Of a stretch of DNA of 64,000 nucleotides, positions 25,863-35,098 are shown piece by piece (position 1 is the first letter of the stretch; each line of letters opens with the position of its first letter). The position numbers and the translations under genes are program-made. The notes beneath the pieces were generated by a model. It searched no databases. It was not told the origin of the DNA and worked only from the letters and a program-made list of their open reading frames with translations. The DNA lies in the NCBI GenBank assembly GCA_020636195.1, contig JACJYH010000001.1, positions 124,001-188,000 of the forward strand, written 5' to 3'. Origin of the DNA: Lewinellaceae bacterium. Lineage in GTDB: Bacteria > Bacteroidota > Bacteroidia > Chitinophagales > Saprospiraceae.

Positions 25863-27656
25863 TTATAGCTCATCCCCGCGCAATATTCTAAATCTTTTCC
25901 TGGCTTCTACTGCAAAAGTGCTATCGCTGTAATTCAAAAATAGTTTTTCGTACAGCGGTTTTGCCAAGTCGGGTTTTTGAAGAAACTCGTATAATTCTGC
26001 AAGCTCATATATCGCATTGTCGGCTCTGATGTCATCAGGAAATTTGTCGATAACCATATTGTACTCGCTTATCGCAGCATCGAAATTTCTTAGTTTTTTA
26101 TAAATATGTGCCTTTACATAGTGAACATCATCTTCCAGGCTATGCTCAGGGAAAATGATCATAATGGAATCCAATTTTGTAAATGCCTCATTGTATTTAT
26201 TTTGAAATGCCAACAGTTCAGCTTGAGCATACATATTCAGCGTTTGTTCGGTGGTATCCAGACCTAAATTATCCAAAATGAACACCGACATATCTATGGC
26301 ATCATTGGATATAAGTCGAGATGTGGCACCTTTCAGAATCTTGAATTGCTCTTGTGCCCATTCAAAATCACCTGAAAAATACGATAATCTGGCATTTCTG
26401 TATCGTGCCTGTTCACCCAAAACTCCTTCTTTATAATCTTTGTCCACTTGACTATAGAGTAAGCTCGCTTCCCATCTATCTCCATTCATCAGGTAATAAT
26501 CGCCCAATGTAAGCTTGACATTGGCTACTTCGTCACGTGGAAGACCTCCAAATCCTTTTACCTGTTCCAAAACGATGATGGCTGAATCCAGTTCATTCAT
26601 ATACAAGGCTAAAAATTCCCCATAGTCAAACATCACCTGAGAACTCTGGGTGTTTTTCCCCATTTCTGAAAGAAAAATATTGTATTCCTGCTTCAATGAT
26701 TGCAGGTCAGAAGTCGAATAGTCATAGTTTTTTGTGACTTTTATTTGCTTGGTATTGAGCAACCCTCTTCTTGCATCAATGTAGTATGTTGAATTTGGAC
26801 CGTGTTCATCAATGATATATTGGAAGGCGTCAATAGCAGTATCATATTCACCATCTTTTACGGCTATTTCAGCCATTTTATATACTCTGTTTCCATTTTC
26901 ATCAAACTGCCGATCTAAACCTTTTGCTTGACGAAGGGCTTTGTCGTATTCCTTCTTTTGCATGAATGTCCATTGCAAAAGTTCTCCATAGTAAGGGACA
27001 TCTTGATGAGACTGCACCAATTCATATAACTGCTTCTGTAGTTCGGGGTAATCATCGTCTTGGAGATACCTTTGGAGTTGCATCTGCACATTGAGGATGT
27101 TTTGATCCTTCTCTGCAACCAATAGATAATACTTTATCATATTTTTATTGTCCCCAATCCTACGGTACAAATCCGCCAAATTATAAATGTAAAGGTTTTT
27201 CAAATTAGCCAATTTTTCTCCTTTCAGGTAGGTTTCTATGGCCAACTCATATTTTGCTAGATTGGTAAAAGTAGTGGCAAGATTTGAGATATTTGTGGGA
27301 TCAGGCCCAAGATTTTGAATCGCTTTTTTATATTCTTTATTCGCTAGATCAATTTCTCCCTGCCTCTCGTGTAGATTTCCCAAGGTCACCATTAAGGATA
27401 CATCATCTGGATTCTTCTTCAATTCAGTTTCTACGATATTCCTCACTTCATCATAGTCACCAAGGTCTGTTAGACACTGAATGTAATAATTGAAATACCC
27501 TTTATTGAAGTTACTTTCTTTGTATAATTCTTCAAAAAGCTTTGCTGCCTTTTCTAATTCACCAGAGTTATAATACTCAAACGCCAATTTGCTCTTTTGT
27601 TGTCCAATGATGGCATGGCTTGTAAGCAGTAACAAAGCAATAACAAAAATCCTCAT
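25863..27656 (-). CDS. Exported tetratricopeptide repeat protein
   Basis: From the ATG at 27656 the protein has 597 residues with a signal peptide MRIFVIALLLLTSHAIIG followed by at least eight TPR-like helix pairs, for example YYNSGELEKAAKLFEELYKE near the start and AISEYNMVIDKFPDDIRADN near the end. The C-terminal repeats resemble the periplasmic TPR proteins often found near tol-pal or gliding genes, but no such genes are here. A longer reading from 27713 adds 19 residues that lack export features. Role unknown; probably a periplasmic protein-interaction scaffold. Confidence 0.78.
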   Translation of the reverse strand: MRIFVIALLLLTSHAIIGQQKSKLAFEYYNSGELEKAAKLFEELYKESNFNKGYFNYYIQCLTDLGDYDEVRNIVETELKKNPDDVSLMVTLGNLHERQGEIDLANKEYKKAIQNLGPDPTNISNLATTFTNLAKYELAIETYLKGEKLANLKNLYIYNLADLYRRIGDNKNMIKYYLLVAEKDQNILNVQMQLQRYLQDDDYPELQKQLYELVQSHQDVPYYGELLQWTFMQKKEYDKALRQAKGLDRQFDENGNRVYKMAEIAVKDGEYDTAIDAFQYIIDEHGPNSTYYIDARRGLLNTKQIKVTKNYDYSTSDLQSLKQEYNIFLSEMGKNTQSSQVMFDYGEFLALYMNELDSAIIVLEQVKGFGGLPRDEVANVKLTLGDYYLMNGDRWEASLLYSQVDKDYKEGVLGEQARYRNARLSYFSGDFEWAQEQFKILKGATSRLISNDAIDMSVFILDNLGLDTTEQTLNMYAQAELLAFQNKYNEAFTKLDSIMIIFPEHSLEDDVHYVKAHIYKKLRNFDAAISEYNMVIDKFPDDIRADNAIYELAELYEFLQKPDLAKPLYEKLFLNYSDSTFAVEARKRFRILRGDEL

Positions 27657-27732
27657 TTTAATATCGTGACTAATACTTCCATGTAAAACGGATATTGTCA
27701 CAAGATGTTGCACATCAATGTTGAGAACACTG

Positions 27733-29070
27733 CTATATTTTGATGATATATCCGAGATACGCTCCTAAGAAATTGTAAGATTGTTGAATAGGATTGGCAT
27801 TATCAGAAAAAGATTTTGGAATGATTGTTCCTCTCAAATCCAAGTAAAGTCTTCCCTTTTCTGTCATCTGACGACTAATATGGATGCCTCCTCTATAGCT
27901 CAATCCTAGCCTGCTCCTATAGGTGTATGGATTGGTATTGATATCTTGAAAATCCGTATCGCTTCTCAGGATTCTACCTTTTGCCTTTAGGGATACATTA
28001 AAATTCACTCCAATGTCTCCACCAACGATCCAACCATTCATAGGTTTTTCATATCCTATTATTAATGGAATATCAATCAAGCTCATAGTGTGATGCACCT
28101 TGCTACTGCCTACAAATCTACTTTCAGTGATGATATCGCCGTAAATACTTGTAATCGTATCACCATTAGGAGAAATTGTGGTGGAAATTATTCCTTTTGT
28201 CGTGTCCATTTTTATGACATCATACTCCAATGTCATTTTTTCAGTTAGGCGTGCATATGAGACGCCCGACTGAATGTAAATGCCCTTCCTTCTGAAAAAC
28301 ATACGGCCGTAAAGGGCAGCAGACAGACCTTCCAATGATTTTTCGTTTTCTTGCCGCAATGATAAGATGTCATTAGGCTCAGATGTATTGTTTTTTAATG
28401 TTTTGAATGGGTAGAAGACACCTATTTCCGGAATGATAGAAAATCCAATTTTCTTCCCTACAAAGAAATCTGCACATTCAACTTTCTTTGTAAATGCCGG
28501 TAAATGATTGTACTCCAACCCATGTACACTGTTAGCAAGTAGTGGTATATGTGTTTGTGAAGACGCAAATTTCTCATTAGACAGAATATCAGATGTTGGA
28601 AGATCTTCAGTAGCAATTTCTATGGAAGATGATACAATATCCGTTGAAATACGCACTTCGTGAATGCTTTCTTGATCAGTGATACGTCCATTGACAGACT
28701 TAGTTCTATTTATATCTTTTGAAAGTGTCGGTGGTGCAACATACTGTGTTTGAATTTCTTCTGTTAAATAAGTAGGTGTATGAGACGTGATCATATTTTC
28801 ATCATGAATGGGTGATGCCACAACAGCGGTTTGAACAATTGCTGATGGAATATCTTTCTCTTGCAACAAGTTACCTTGCTCCTGTCTGAACATCAAATAA
28901 TACAGAAACCCTAACAAGATAATGCCGGCACCGGAGATATAAAAAATCATGGCTTTTGGTGCATTCCTATCCTTTTTTGGTAACAACGCATTCAGCTCTT
29001 TTGCACTGAGTGGAATGCTATCTCCTTGGAAGGTGTTACGTATCTGATCTTCAAATTGTCTATAATCCAT
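27733..29070 (-). CDS. Membrane-anchored protein with outer-membrane-barrel-like domain, paired with ECF sigma factor
   Basis: The 445-residue protein has a short charged N-terminus (1-38), one transmembrane segment at about 39-61 (AMIFYISGAGIILLGFLYYL), a Ser/Thr-rich linker to about 190 and a C-terminal region of amphipathic strands (for example IYIQSGVSYARLTEKM and RLYLDLRGTIIPKSF) ending with LGAYLGYIIKI, like PorT/outer membrane beta-barrel domains. Its first 11 bases overlap the end of the ECF sigma gene, the usual place for an anti-sigma factor. It may act as the anti-sigma, with the N-terminus in the cytoplasm; that is inference from position and topology. Confidence 0.6.
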   Translation of the reverse strand: MDYRQFEDQIRNTFQGDSIPLSAKELNALLPKKDRNAPKAMIFYISGAGIILLGFLYYLMFRQEQGNLLQEKDIPSAIVQTAVVASPIHDENMITSHTPTYLTEEIQTQYVAPPTLSKDINRTKSVNGRITDQESIHEVRISTDIVSSSIEIATEDLPTSDILSNEKFASSQTHIPLLANSVHGLEYNHLPAFTKKVECADFFVGKKIGFSIIPEIGVFYPFKTLKNNTSEPNDILSLRQENEKSLEGLSAALYGRMFFRRKGIYIQSGVSYARLTEKMTLEYDVIKMDTTKGIISTTISPNGDTITSIYGDIITESRFVGSSKVHHTMSLIDIPLIIGYEKPMNGWIVGGDIGVNFNVSLKAKGRILRSDTDFQDINTNPYTYRSRLGLSYRGGIHISRQMTEKGRLYLDLRGTIIPKSFSDNANPIQQSYNFLGAYLGYIIKI

Positions 29071-29641
29071 GAATAGAAAGTTTATCTTTAAATGTAAAAT
29101 TTTGCAAATTGTCGTGTTCTCCGGTACGGATGATGTGTATCAATTTTTGTCTCGCTTTGAAGAGGGAAGCTCTGGATGTGGACTCTGTGATATTGAGTAT
29201 TTCCGCTATTTCCTTGTGGTCATAGCCTTCAATAACATAAAGGTTAAATACCAAGTACAATGTTTTTGGCAATTTCCGGAGCAAATCAAGCATCTCTTCT
29301 TTTGCCAGATGGCTGTACACATCCGGGATTTCTACTGAAATATCTTCAGGTGTTATGTTCATCTCTACAAAAATGAATTTTTGATTTTTCCTCAGTATTT
29401 CAAGGCAAGCATGTACAGCTATACGCTTTGCCCAACCTGCAAAAGCAGCATTGTTCTTCAATGTGGGCAAGTTCTTGAATATGGATAAAAATGACTCTTG
29501 GAGTGCGTCTTGTGCTTGATGATAGTCAGAAGTGTAGCGATCGCAAATGGCCAAGAGCCCTGGTGCGAACTTCTGCACCAAGACTTCTTGACTCTGGCGG
29601 TTTCCCTCTTTACATCCTTTAACTATATCTTCTATGGACAC
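29060..29641 (-). CDS. RNA polymerase ECF sigma factor
   Basis: The 193-residue protein has sigma70 region 2 (DRYTSDYHQAQDALQESFLS, with FAGWAKRIAVHACLEILRK) and region 4 (LPKTLYLVFNLYVIEGYDHK, followed by EIAEILNITESTSRASLFKA), with no region 1.1 or 3, as in ECF sigma factors. It should direct RNA polymerase to a small regulon in response to an envelope signal. The overlapping downstream gene encodes a single-pass membrane protein that may control it. It lies 9 bases after the lipoprotein gene at 29651, so all three may be co-transcribed. Confidence 0.92.
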   Translation of the reverse strand: MSIEDIVKGCKEGNRQSQEVLVQKFAPGLLAICDRYTSDYHQAQDALQESFLSIFKNLPTLKNNAAFAGWAKRIAVHACLEILRKNQKFIFVEMNITPEDISVEIPDVYSHLAKEEMLDLLRKLPKTLYLVFNLYVIEGYDHKEIAEILNITESTSRASLFKARQKLIHIIRTGEHDNLQNFTFKDKLSIHGL

Positions 29642-29650
29642 AATCTGTTA

Positions 29651-31912
29651 TTAATTGATGGTGACTTTGCGGAAAGCGATAAAACATCCGGTAATTTGGT
29701 CTGTTACGACGACGTAATAATCACCTTTTGACATCATGCCGGCATCATTGACGCTTGTTAAATCAGTACTAAAATCTGATGTAGTAAATATTTTTATAGC
29801 TCCGTAAGTACAGTCGTAACAATTTCCTGTACCACCATCTGAGATGACTATAATTTTTCCATCATCACAGGTTGGGCATGATGTATTTTGTACATTAGCA
29901 TCTAATACTCCATTGTAATGTGGTAATGAAATATCACTTTCTGTTTCACAATTTGAAGACGAGATGTTAGCAACGAATCCATACCCTGTTTCAAACACAT
30001 TAACCTTAATAGGAAAAGAAATAGGAATGTTGGATCCTGTATTTGTATAAATTTCACCAAAATCAAACCCACTGGATGGAATTTCAAACATATTTTTTGA
30101 ACATACATCAGGTCTGTTACTTACCCACAATTGCCCATAATATGTTATACAATACTTACGAGTGCAAAAGGATGGGAATGTTACATCAACACAATATGTC
30201 CCTGGAGAAGTAGGTTTATACCTACTTGTTGTTAATCCACTAGGCCAATAAAAAATCAAGCCACTTGTCACGTTTGATCTAAAATTTATTTCACCGTTTT
30301 GGCAATTTATTTCCAAATACCCATTTTCATGTTCAATTTTTTTACATGCCGATTTCCAACAGCCCGTTCCAATATCCACAACGGTAATGCAATAAATCTT
30401 ATCTATGGTATCCATATTTGTATCAATAATTTTATCTGTATTCCCATTTGCCCAAGTATATCCATAATTTCCACTTCCTCCACTTACATCTGCTTCTAAA
30501 TTGCCAAGACAATCTAACTTCAAATTCACAGAAATATCACAAGAAATTTCACAAACATTTAGATTAATATTTGATAAACTATCAGATGTTAATGTCAATG
30601 TAGAGGACGTTTTAGAAGATACATCATCAAACCCAAACACATCTATTGTAAAATTATCCTCACAGGTCACCGCCCGCAAATCAATTTTAAAAGTTCCATC
30701 CGTCTTTGAATTAAAGACTGCATTTTGATTACCTACTTTGATGGCTATTATCCCATTCTCTACAGGCACACCATCGCACACTATGGTACCGGAAAGCAAT
30801 TTTTCATTTGTGTTAAGTACAATGATATCTCCCAAATCCGTATTTGTAGAAAAAGGACCGACAGTGCTATTAGTGAATCCACTCAAACAATTATATTGGC
30901 TTCCTATTTTGATCTTCAATTCCTTATCTTTTGGCATTTTTCCACAAAAAACGCCCTCAGAATTGGTGTAACCATAACGGGTACCAAGGCCATCGACAGA
31001 GATACCTACTTCCATATTTGCCAAAGGTATTCCATCCTGGTTTACCACTCTACCGCACACATCAATGATGGGAAATGGTGCATCGCAGTTCCAAAAACTG
31101 AAATGGGATACTTTGCCAATATATTGGTTACCGCTTTTTGTGGCGACACCTTCTTCCTTCCACCTCCCTTTGTCTTCATCAAAAGACCACAAAGGAATGG
31201 CATCGGGTGCATATGTTGTGTTGATGGGAAAAGTCAATTCCGCCGGTTTCTCAGGATTCAGTTGAACAGTGTTGCCGGCGTCATCTCTCAAATCTACGGC
31301 CATCATACCCAGTGTGCCTAAAATCACAGTATTACCATTGGCAGCATCTGCCATCAGCCCTCCAGGCATGGTTTCGCCGATATCAAGTGCATTGGGATTG
31401 AGATATTTGGCTGTGACATATACCTTTCCTGTATATTCATCACCATTCAAGGATAGAAAACTACGTGGTGCAAAAGTGATCTCTCCGCCACCATCTGCAT
31501 TTATAATACCACCATCTATAGCATTCAAAGATTTTGATTTCTCAATAGCCAACAGTTTTGTATAAGAATAAGTGACAGCTTCCTTCTGAGGATATACAAA
31601 ATCTGAGCCTAATATATAGCCACTTTTGATGATTTTGATATAAGTGCCTTGCTTGTCCATTCGGGCATTTCTTATTACAAAGATCCCTTTTTCATTGGTT
31701 TTCGTCTGTGTGCTATACGTCAGCACCGCAGCATCAGCCACCGGAACATTATTTTCATCGAACACCATACCTATGATGGTGGACTGAATCTCATCAACGA
31801 CTGTCGCTGTGAAAGTCGTATGATCCACTTCAGAAAATGTTTCATCATCATTGTGACATGAGTAGATTGTAAAGAGTACCGCACATACGAGATAAAACAA
31901 CTTAGAGTTCAT
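29651..31912 (-). CDS. Lipoprotein with carboxypeptidase-regulatory-like domains and SprB-like repeats
   Basis: From the ATG at 31912 the 753-residue protein has a lipoprotein signal (MNSKLFYLVCAVLFTIYSC, lipidated Cys 19). Carboxypeptidase-regulatory-like folds occur near residues 45-110 (IGMVFDENNVPVADAAVLTY) and 285-345 (CGRVVNQDGIPLANMEVGIS), with a further one near 375. Two C-terminal segments, YGYTWANGNTDKIID and CDDGKIIVISDGGTGNCYD, resemble SprB repeats of gliding/adhesion proteins. No T9SS tail is seen; the protein ends VVVTDQITGCFIAFRKVTIN. It is probably a surface or periplasmic adhesive lipoprotein. The longer reading from 31978 lacks a good signal. Confidence 0.7.
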   Translation of the reverse strand: MNSKLFYLVCAVLFTIYSCHNDDETFSEVDHTTFTATVVDEIQSTIIGMVFDENNVPVADAAVLTYSTQTKTNEKGIFVIRNARMDKQGTYIKIIKSGYILGSDFVYPQKEAVTYSYTKLLAIEKSKSLNAIDGGIINADGGGEITFAPRSFLSLNGDEYTGKVYVTAKYLNPNALDIGETMPGGLMADAANGNTVILGTLGMMAVDLRDDAGNTVQLNPEKPAELTFPINTTYAPDAIPLWSFDEDKGRWKEEGVATKSGNQYIGKVSHFSFWNCDAPFPIIDVCGRVVNQDGIPLANMEVGISVDGLGTRYGYTNSEGVFCGKMPKDKELKIKIGSQYNCLSGFTNSTVGPFSTNTDLGDIIVLNTNEKLLSGTIVCDGVPVENGIIAIKVGNQNAVFNSKTDGTFKIDLRAVTCEDNFTIDVFGFDDVSSKTSSTLTLTSDSLSNINLNVCEISCDISVNLKLDCLGNLEADVSGGSGNYGYTWANGNTDKIIDTNMDTIDKIYCITVVDIGTGCWKSACKKIEHENGYLEINCQNGEINFRSNVTSGLIFYWPSGLTTSRYKPTSPGTYCVDVTFPSFCTRKYCITYYGQLWVSNRPDVCSKNMFEIPSSGFDFGEIYTNTGSNIPISFPIKVNVFETGYGFVANISSSNCETESDISLPHYNGVLDANVQNTSCPTCDDGKIIVISDGGTGNCYDCTYGAIKIFTTSDFSTDLTSVNDAGMMSKGDYYVVVTDQITGCFIAFRKVTIN

Positions 31913-32034
31913 TGAAATCAATTTTAATTGTGAAAGTAATAAAAAACTATTGTATTTGTATAAAAGATGGCAATTCATCGTTTTTCGCTCCTCAGTTGTG
32001 CATTTTTTTTTGAAAAAACCAGACTTACCGAAAT

Positions 32035-32112
32035 CAATTGCAAATATGCCCTATTAACCCGACTATATCCCGACTATATCCCGACTATAACCCGACTATA
32101 ACCTGACTATGT
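32035..32112. repeat. Five 11-bp tandem repeats with a leader sequence, locus A
   Basis: Five units of the form CCCGACTATAT occupy 32058-32112 without gaps. The preceding bases, ATTGCAAATATGCCCTATTAA, are nearly identical to those before a second array at 36751, which also has five units. Nothing suggests coding. The period of 11 bases is close to one helical turn. Confidence 0.85.
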
Positions 32113-32171
32113 CTCGGCTCATAGTTGATAACCATTTCGTTGTTCTATCCAAATAATAAAAACTTTGACTA

Positions 32172-32333
32172 AGAGTATGTTTAAATTTTGTTTTTGGACA
32201 ATAAAATGAAATTATTTTGAGCGAAAAAAGGCAAATTTTTCTCTCAAATGTGGGCAATTCGACGAAAAATTTAACGAATTTGAAGCCAAAATAAAACATT
32301 TTCTTGCTAAAGGATAAATTTTAAAAATACTCT
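32172..32333. repeat. MITE-like element, copy 2 (162 bp)
   Basis: It has the same length and order as copy 1, with AGAGTATGTTTAAA at the left and an inverted end carrying one mismatch at the right. The interior is somewhat diverged (TTCTCTCAAATG where copy 3 has TGCTGTCGAATG), which breaks the internal hairpin. Confidence 0.85.
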
Positions 32334-32587
32334 TAATCAGAACCCCAATACAAACTAAAGCTGAGATGAAAGAATATGCTGTTTTAGCTTTTTCGCCCGT
32401 TACCGCAATCTCAGCATTCCAAGTCCTTTGTTCTCATTTATAATTTTAATGATTGAGACTCACGAATAGAACCAAAAATTAAAAGTTGACAAAACGCACT
32501 TGAATGCACCAACAATATTTACTTTTGATGTGAAAATGAGGGATTTTTTTATACAATCTGCCTACAACGGCGCCAAAATAATTTCTA

Positions 32588-33169
32588 ATGTACTTTCCTT
32601 TTGACAGTGATATTATTCTTGAAAACAATTTCACTTTGATGAGACCCATTTGTGAAGCTGATATTGATAATTTGCTGGATATTGCGACAAGTGACAAAGA
32701 CTTGCTACAATTTTCACCTACACCAATTTATAGCCGAGAGTTGTTACAAAAATATATACACAAAGCTGTGGAAAACCGAAACATCAAAAGCCGTTATACT
32801 TTTATTGTTTTTGACAAAACAAAAAATGCCTATGCCGGAAGTACAAGCTTTCTCAACATCTCAAATCAGGACAATAGGCTTGAGATTGGGGCGACTTGGT
32901 ATGGAAAAGCATTTCAGCGAACGGGACTCAACAGACATTGTAAATACTTGTTGTTGGAGTTTGCCTTTGATACCATAGGTGCTGAGCGGGTGGAATTTAA
33001 GACTGACGAAAGAAACCTAGCATCAAGAAAAGCCATAGAAAAAATTGGTGGTCAATTGGAAGGGACATTAAGAAGGCACACTTTAATGTATGACGGATAC
33101 AGGCGCAATACCGTTTGTTACAGCATTTTGAAGCCTGAATGGGAGGAGATGAAATACAACTTATTATAG
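32588..33169 (+). CDS. GNAT-family N-acetyltransferase (RimJ/RimL-like)
   Basis: The 193-residue protein follows the GNAT fold: FTLMRPICEADIDNLLDIA at the start, IGATWYGKAFQRTGLNRHCK as the acetyl-CoA-binding strand and loop, VEFKTDERNLASRKAIEKIG and the C-terminal MYDGYRRNTVCYSILKPEW. The pattern resembles RimJ/RimL-like acetyltransferases that modify protein N-termini or small amines. The Q/RxxGxG/A loop is slightly altered (QRTGLN). The substrate is unknown. It is flanked by MITE copies 2 and 3 in a repeat-rich accessory stretch and stands alone. Confidence 0.85.
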   Translation: MYFPFDSDIILENNFTLMRPICEADIDNLLDIATSDKDLLQFSPTPIYSRELLQKYIHKAVENRNIKSRYTFIVFDKTKNAYAGSTSFLNISNQDNRLEIGATWYGKAFQRTGLNRHCKYLLLEFAFDTIGAERVEFKTDERNLASRKAIEKIGGQLEGTLRRHTLMYDGYRRNTVCYSILKPEWEEMKYNLL

Positions 33170-33621
33170 TATCAAATGTAAAAACCATCTGAGTGATGGA
33201 AAGAATTGAGAACTTAGCTCTTATCAGCAGTTTCGATATGTAAAGGCTTTGAATAATCGCAGCAGACGGAAACCATCTTATTCAAGGGTCTGGTTCATCT
33301 ATCATTTTAGTTTCGGCATCACAAATTAATCCTTGTTTTCGTTTTATGTATTAGAGTAAGTTTAAATTTTGTTTTGGGACAATAAAATGGAATTATTTTG
33401 GGCGAAAAAAGGCAAATTTTGCTGTCGAATGTGGGCAATTCGACGAAAAATTTAACGAATTTGTAGCCAAAATACAACAATTTCTTGCTAAAGGATAAAT
33501 TTTAAACATGCTCTTAACGGACATATGCCGAAATAAATAGTTTGATGGTAACCATAAAATTGCTTTGACGCGTAGAATTCATATAATTTAAAAGTGAAAA
33601 ATTTATAAGTAATCTCATATT
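33170..33621. other. Intergenic region containing MITE copy 3
   Basis: The 452 bases between the acetyltransferase gene and the small lipoprotein gene hold MITE copy 3 at 33353-33514. Outside the element no ORF, promoter box or RNA structure could be supported. Confidence 0.6.
33353..33514. repeat. MITE-like element, copy 3 (162 bp)
   Basis: This copy is again exactly 162 bp, with slightly diverged ends (AGAGTAAGTTTAAA on the left and the inverse of AGAGCATGTTTAAA on the right). Its interior keeps a 7-bp hairpin, GTCGAAT/ATTCGAC around GTGGGCA, suggesting that internal structure is part of the element. Confidence 0.85.
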
Positions 33622-34035
33622 ATGAAATACATTTTGACTATCCTATTCTTGGCCAACTTATTTCAATCTTGTACAAAATGTGGGGACAATTCAGAACCAC
33701 ATGCAGACATACATTTTATTAATGTTGATATGGAGGTTGACAGTATAAAAGCAATGCATTCAGATGATTTTATTCTGTTTGAAGTAAACAAAAGTGGTTT
33801 TCCTCTGTCGATGGTTTCAGATACAACTACCTATCTATTTTTCAAAGACGACAAAATAGATACCATTTCTATACAATATAAAAGGAATTTTACCTACCAA
33901 TCCGATGAATGTGGATTTATAATCAACCTAAGTGATTTCCAAAATCTACCCCAAACTACTTTTGATTCAATCAAATTTTACATTGGTTATTATGAATATG
34001 ATGGATATGAATATTTGTTGGAAGTATATAATTAG
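33622..34035 (+). CDS. Small lipoprotein (possibly DUF6452-like)
   Basis: The 137-residue product has a lipoprotein signal (MKYILTILFLANLFQSC) and three further cysteines (CTKCG, DECGF). A central DTTTYLFF, DTISIQYKRNFTYQSDECGF pattern resembles the small Bacteroidota lipoprotein family often encoded just before a DUF6048 barrel protein; that resemblance is by eye and tentative. The next gene overlaps it by 29 bases and encodes a likely outer membrane barrel, which supports such a pair. Function unknown. Confidence 0.65.
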   Translation: MKYILTILFLANLFQSCTKCGDNSEPHADIHFINVDMEVDSIKAMHSDDFILFEVNKSGFPLSMVSDTTTYLFFKDDKIDTISIQYKRNFTYQSDECGFIINLSDFQNLPQTTFDSIKFYIGYYEYDGYEYLLEVYN

Positions 34036-34651
34036 CGTACCTTTGGTGTGGTGGCTAACTACAGGTGTCATTTCTGCACAAAGGAATTACAATTTAGGTA
34101 TAGACCTTACAAAAACAATTGTGAACCATTTTCCCACAGGAGGTTCCGGAGTTGTTATTGAACCCTTATATTTGTATAGTAAAAACGATAGTAAAATCAA
34201 GTTTAAAATTCCATTTGGTTACAGTCAAGTAAAAATGGAAAATGTTTTCTTCAACTCCAAAATCAAAACCACAGGAGCGTACATAAAACCCGGAATAGGA
34301 TATTCATCAAGCAAGAATGTAGTACCGTATCTAAACCTACTTTTTACAATCTATACAATCAATAATACGTATAAACTCGATGGTCCTGTCTTCGGAGATT
34401 ACATTGATGAATATCGTCACTCCAATCTGTTTGCCTTCGGAATAGAGCCAAATATTGACTATCGGTTTACCCTGATTAAAAATCTTGCTTTGATTACAAA
34501 TATCAAACTCTCCATGATATTTTATAATTCTGAAAGTAAAGATTTTCCGGTACATTATATAGCGGGAGCAGGCATAGTAAGATCTTCAAAGGTGATAAGA
34601 AGTGCAACAAGAAGATTTATATCCGGAGTAAATATATATTTGGTTTTTTGA
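34007..34651 (+). CDS. Putative outer membrane beta-barrel protein
   Basis: From the ATG at 34007 the 214-residue product has a signal peptide (MNICWKYIISVPLVWWLTTGVISAQ) and alternating hydrophobic strands ending in SGVNIYLVF, the aromatic C-terminus expected of an outer membrane barrel. GAYIKPGIGYSSSKNVVPYL and NLFAFGIEPNIDYRFTLIKN fit the DUF6048/porin-like pattern. The first 29 bases overlap the upstream lipoprotein gene, implying coupled translation and a joint function. A longer reading from 33932 lacks an export signal. Confidence 0.65.
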   Translation: MNICWKYIISVPLVWWLTTGVISAQRNYNLGIDLTKTIVNHFPTGGSGVVIEPLYLYSKNDSKIKFKIPFGYSQVKMENVFFNSKIKTTGAYIKPGIGYSSSKNVVPYLNLLFTIYTINNTYKLDGPVFGDYIDEYRHSNLFAFGIEPNIDYRFTLIKNLALITNIKLSMIFYNSESKDFPVHYIAGAGIVRSSKVIRSATRRFISGVNIYLVF

Positions 34652-35098
34652 CCCATTGGAGTTATATGAATTGAATCTCGAATAGTTAGTTGATGTAACA
34701 TCCGGCTCCCTCTATATTGGTAAATTGCTGGATCGAGATCCGTTTATGTCATGCTCAAAGCTGTCATAGGTAGTGCAAATACCTAATTTACTTGGAAATG
34801 TTGATTTAATTTTTTTCACATACCAAGATTTTTGAAGAAGATTTTTTAAATATTTACAAAAATTGTTTTGTCTCTTAAGAAATCTACAAAAAACATCACA
34901 AACCCATCAAAAATTTAATATATTATTAAATATAAAATATATATTGTACTCTTATTTTTCAAATTAAAGCCTATTTTTGTCATATTATTGAATTGTCACA
35001 AACCGCATCCTATGAATTCGAACGGTGTGGTTCTGAAAATACAAATCAGAGAAACGAAAGCATTTCTATATAAAATTTTACATCGATATTAAATCACC
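34652..35098. other. Intergenic region, very AT-rich
   Basis: The 447 bases before the first of two small lipoprotein genes are very AT-rich. A TATTTTTG match to the -7 box lies at 34972-34979 but has no -33 partner. No ORF or RNA is supported. Confidence 0.5.

Larger units (their letters stand above)
31913..32587. other. Intergenic region with tandem repeats and a MITE-like element
   Basis: This 675-base non-coding stretch between divergent genes holds a five-unit 11-bp tandem repeat (32058-32112) and MITE copy 2 (32172-32333), listed separately. The remaining sequence, including 32334-32587, shows no convincing ORF or RNA. Confidence 0.6.

Noticed and set aside
30725..31321. Plus-strand ORF of 198 codons opposite the lipoprotein gene
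   Set aside because: It is antisense to the lipoprotein with clear domains, shows no family features and has an unlikely amino acid composition.
32035..32112. Possible CRISPR array at the 11-bp repeats
   Set aside because: Units are only 11 bp with no spacers and no cas genes are nearby.
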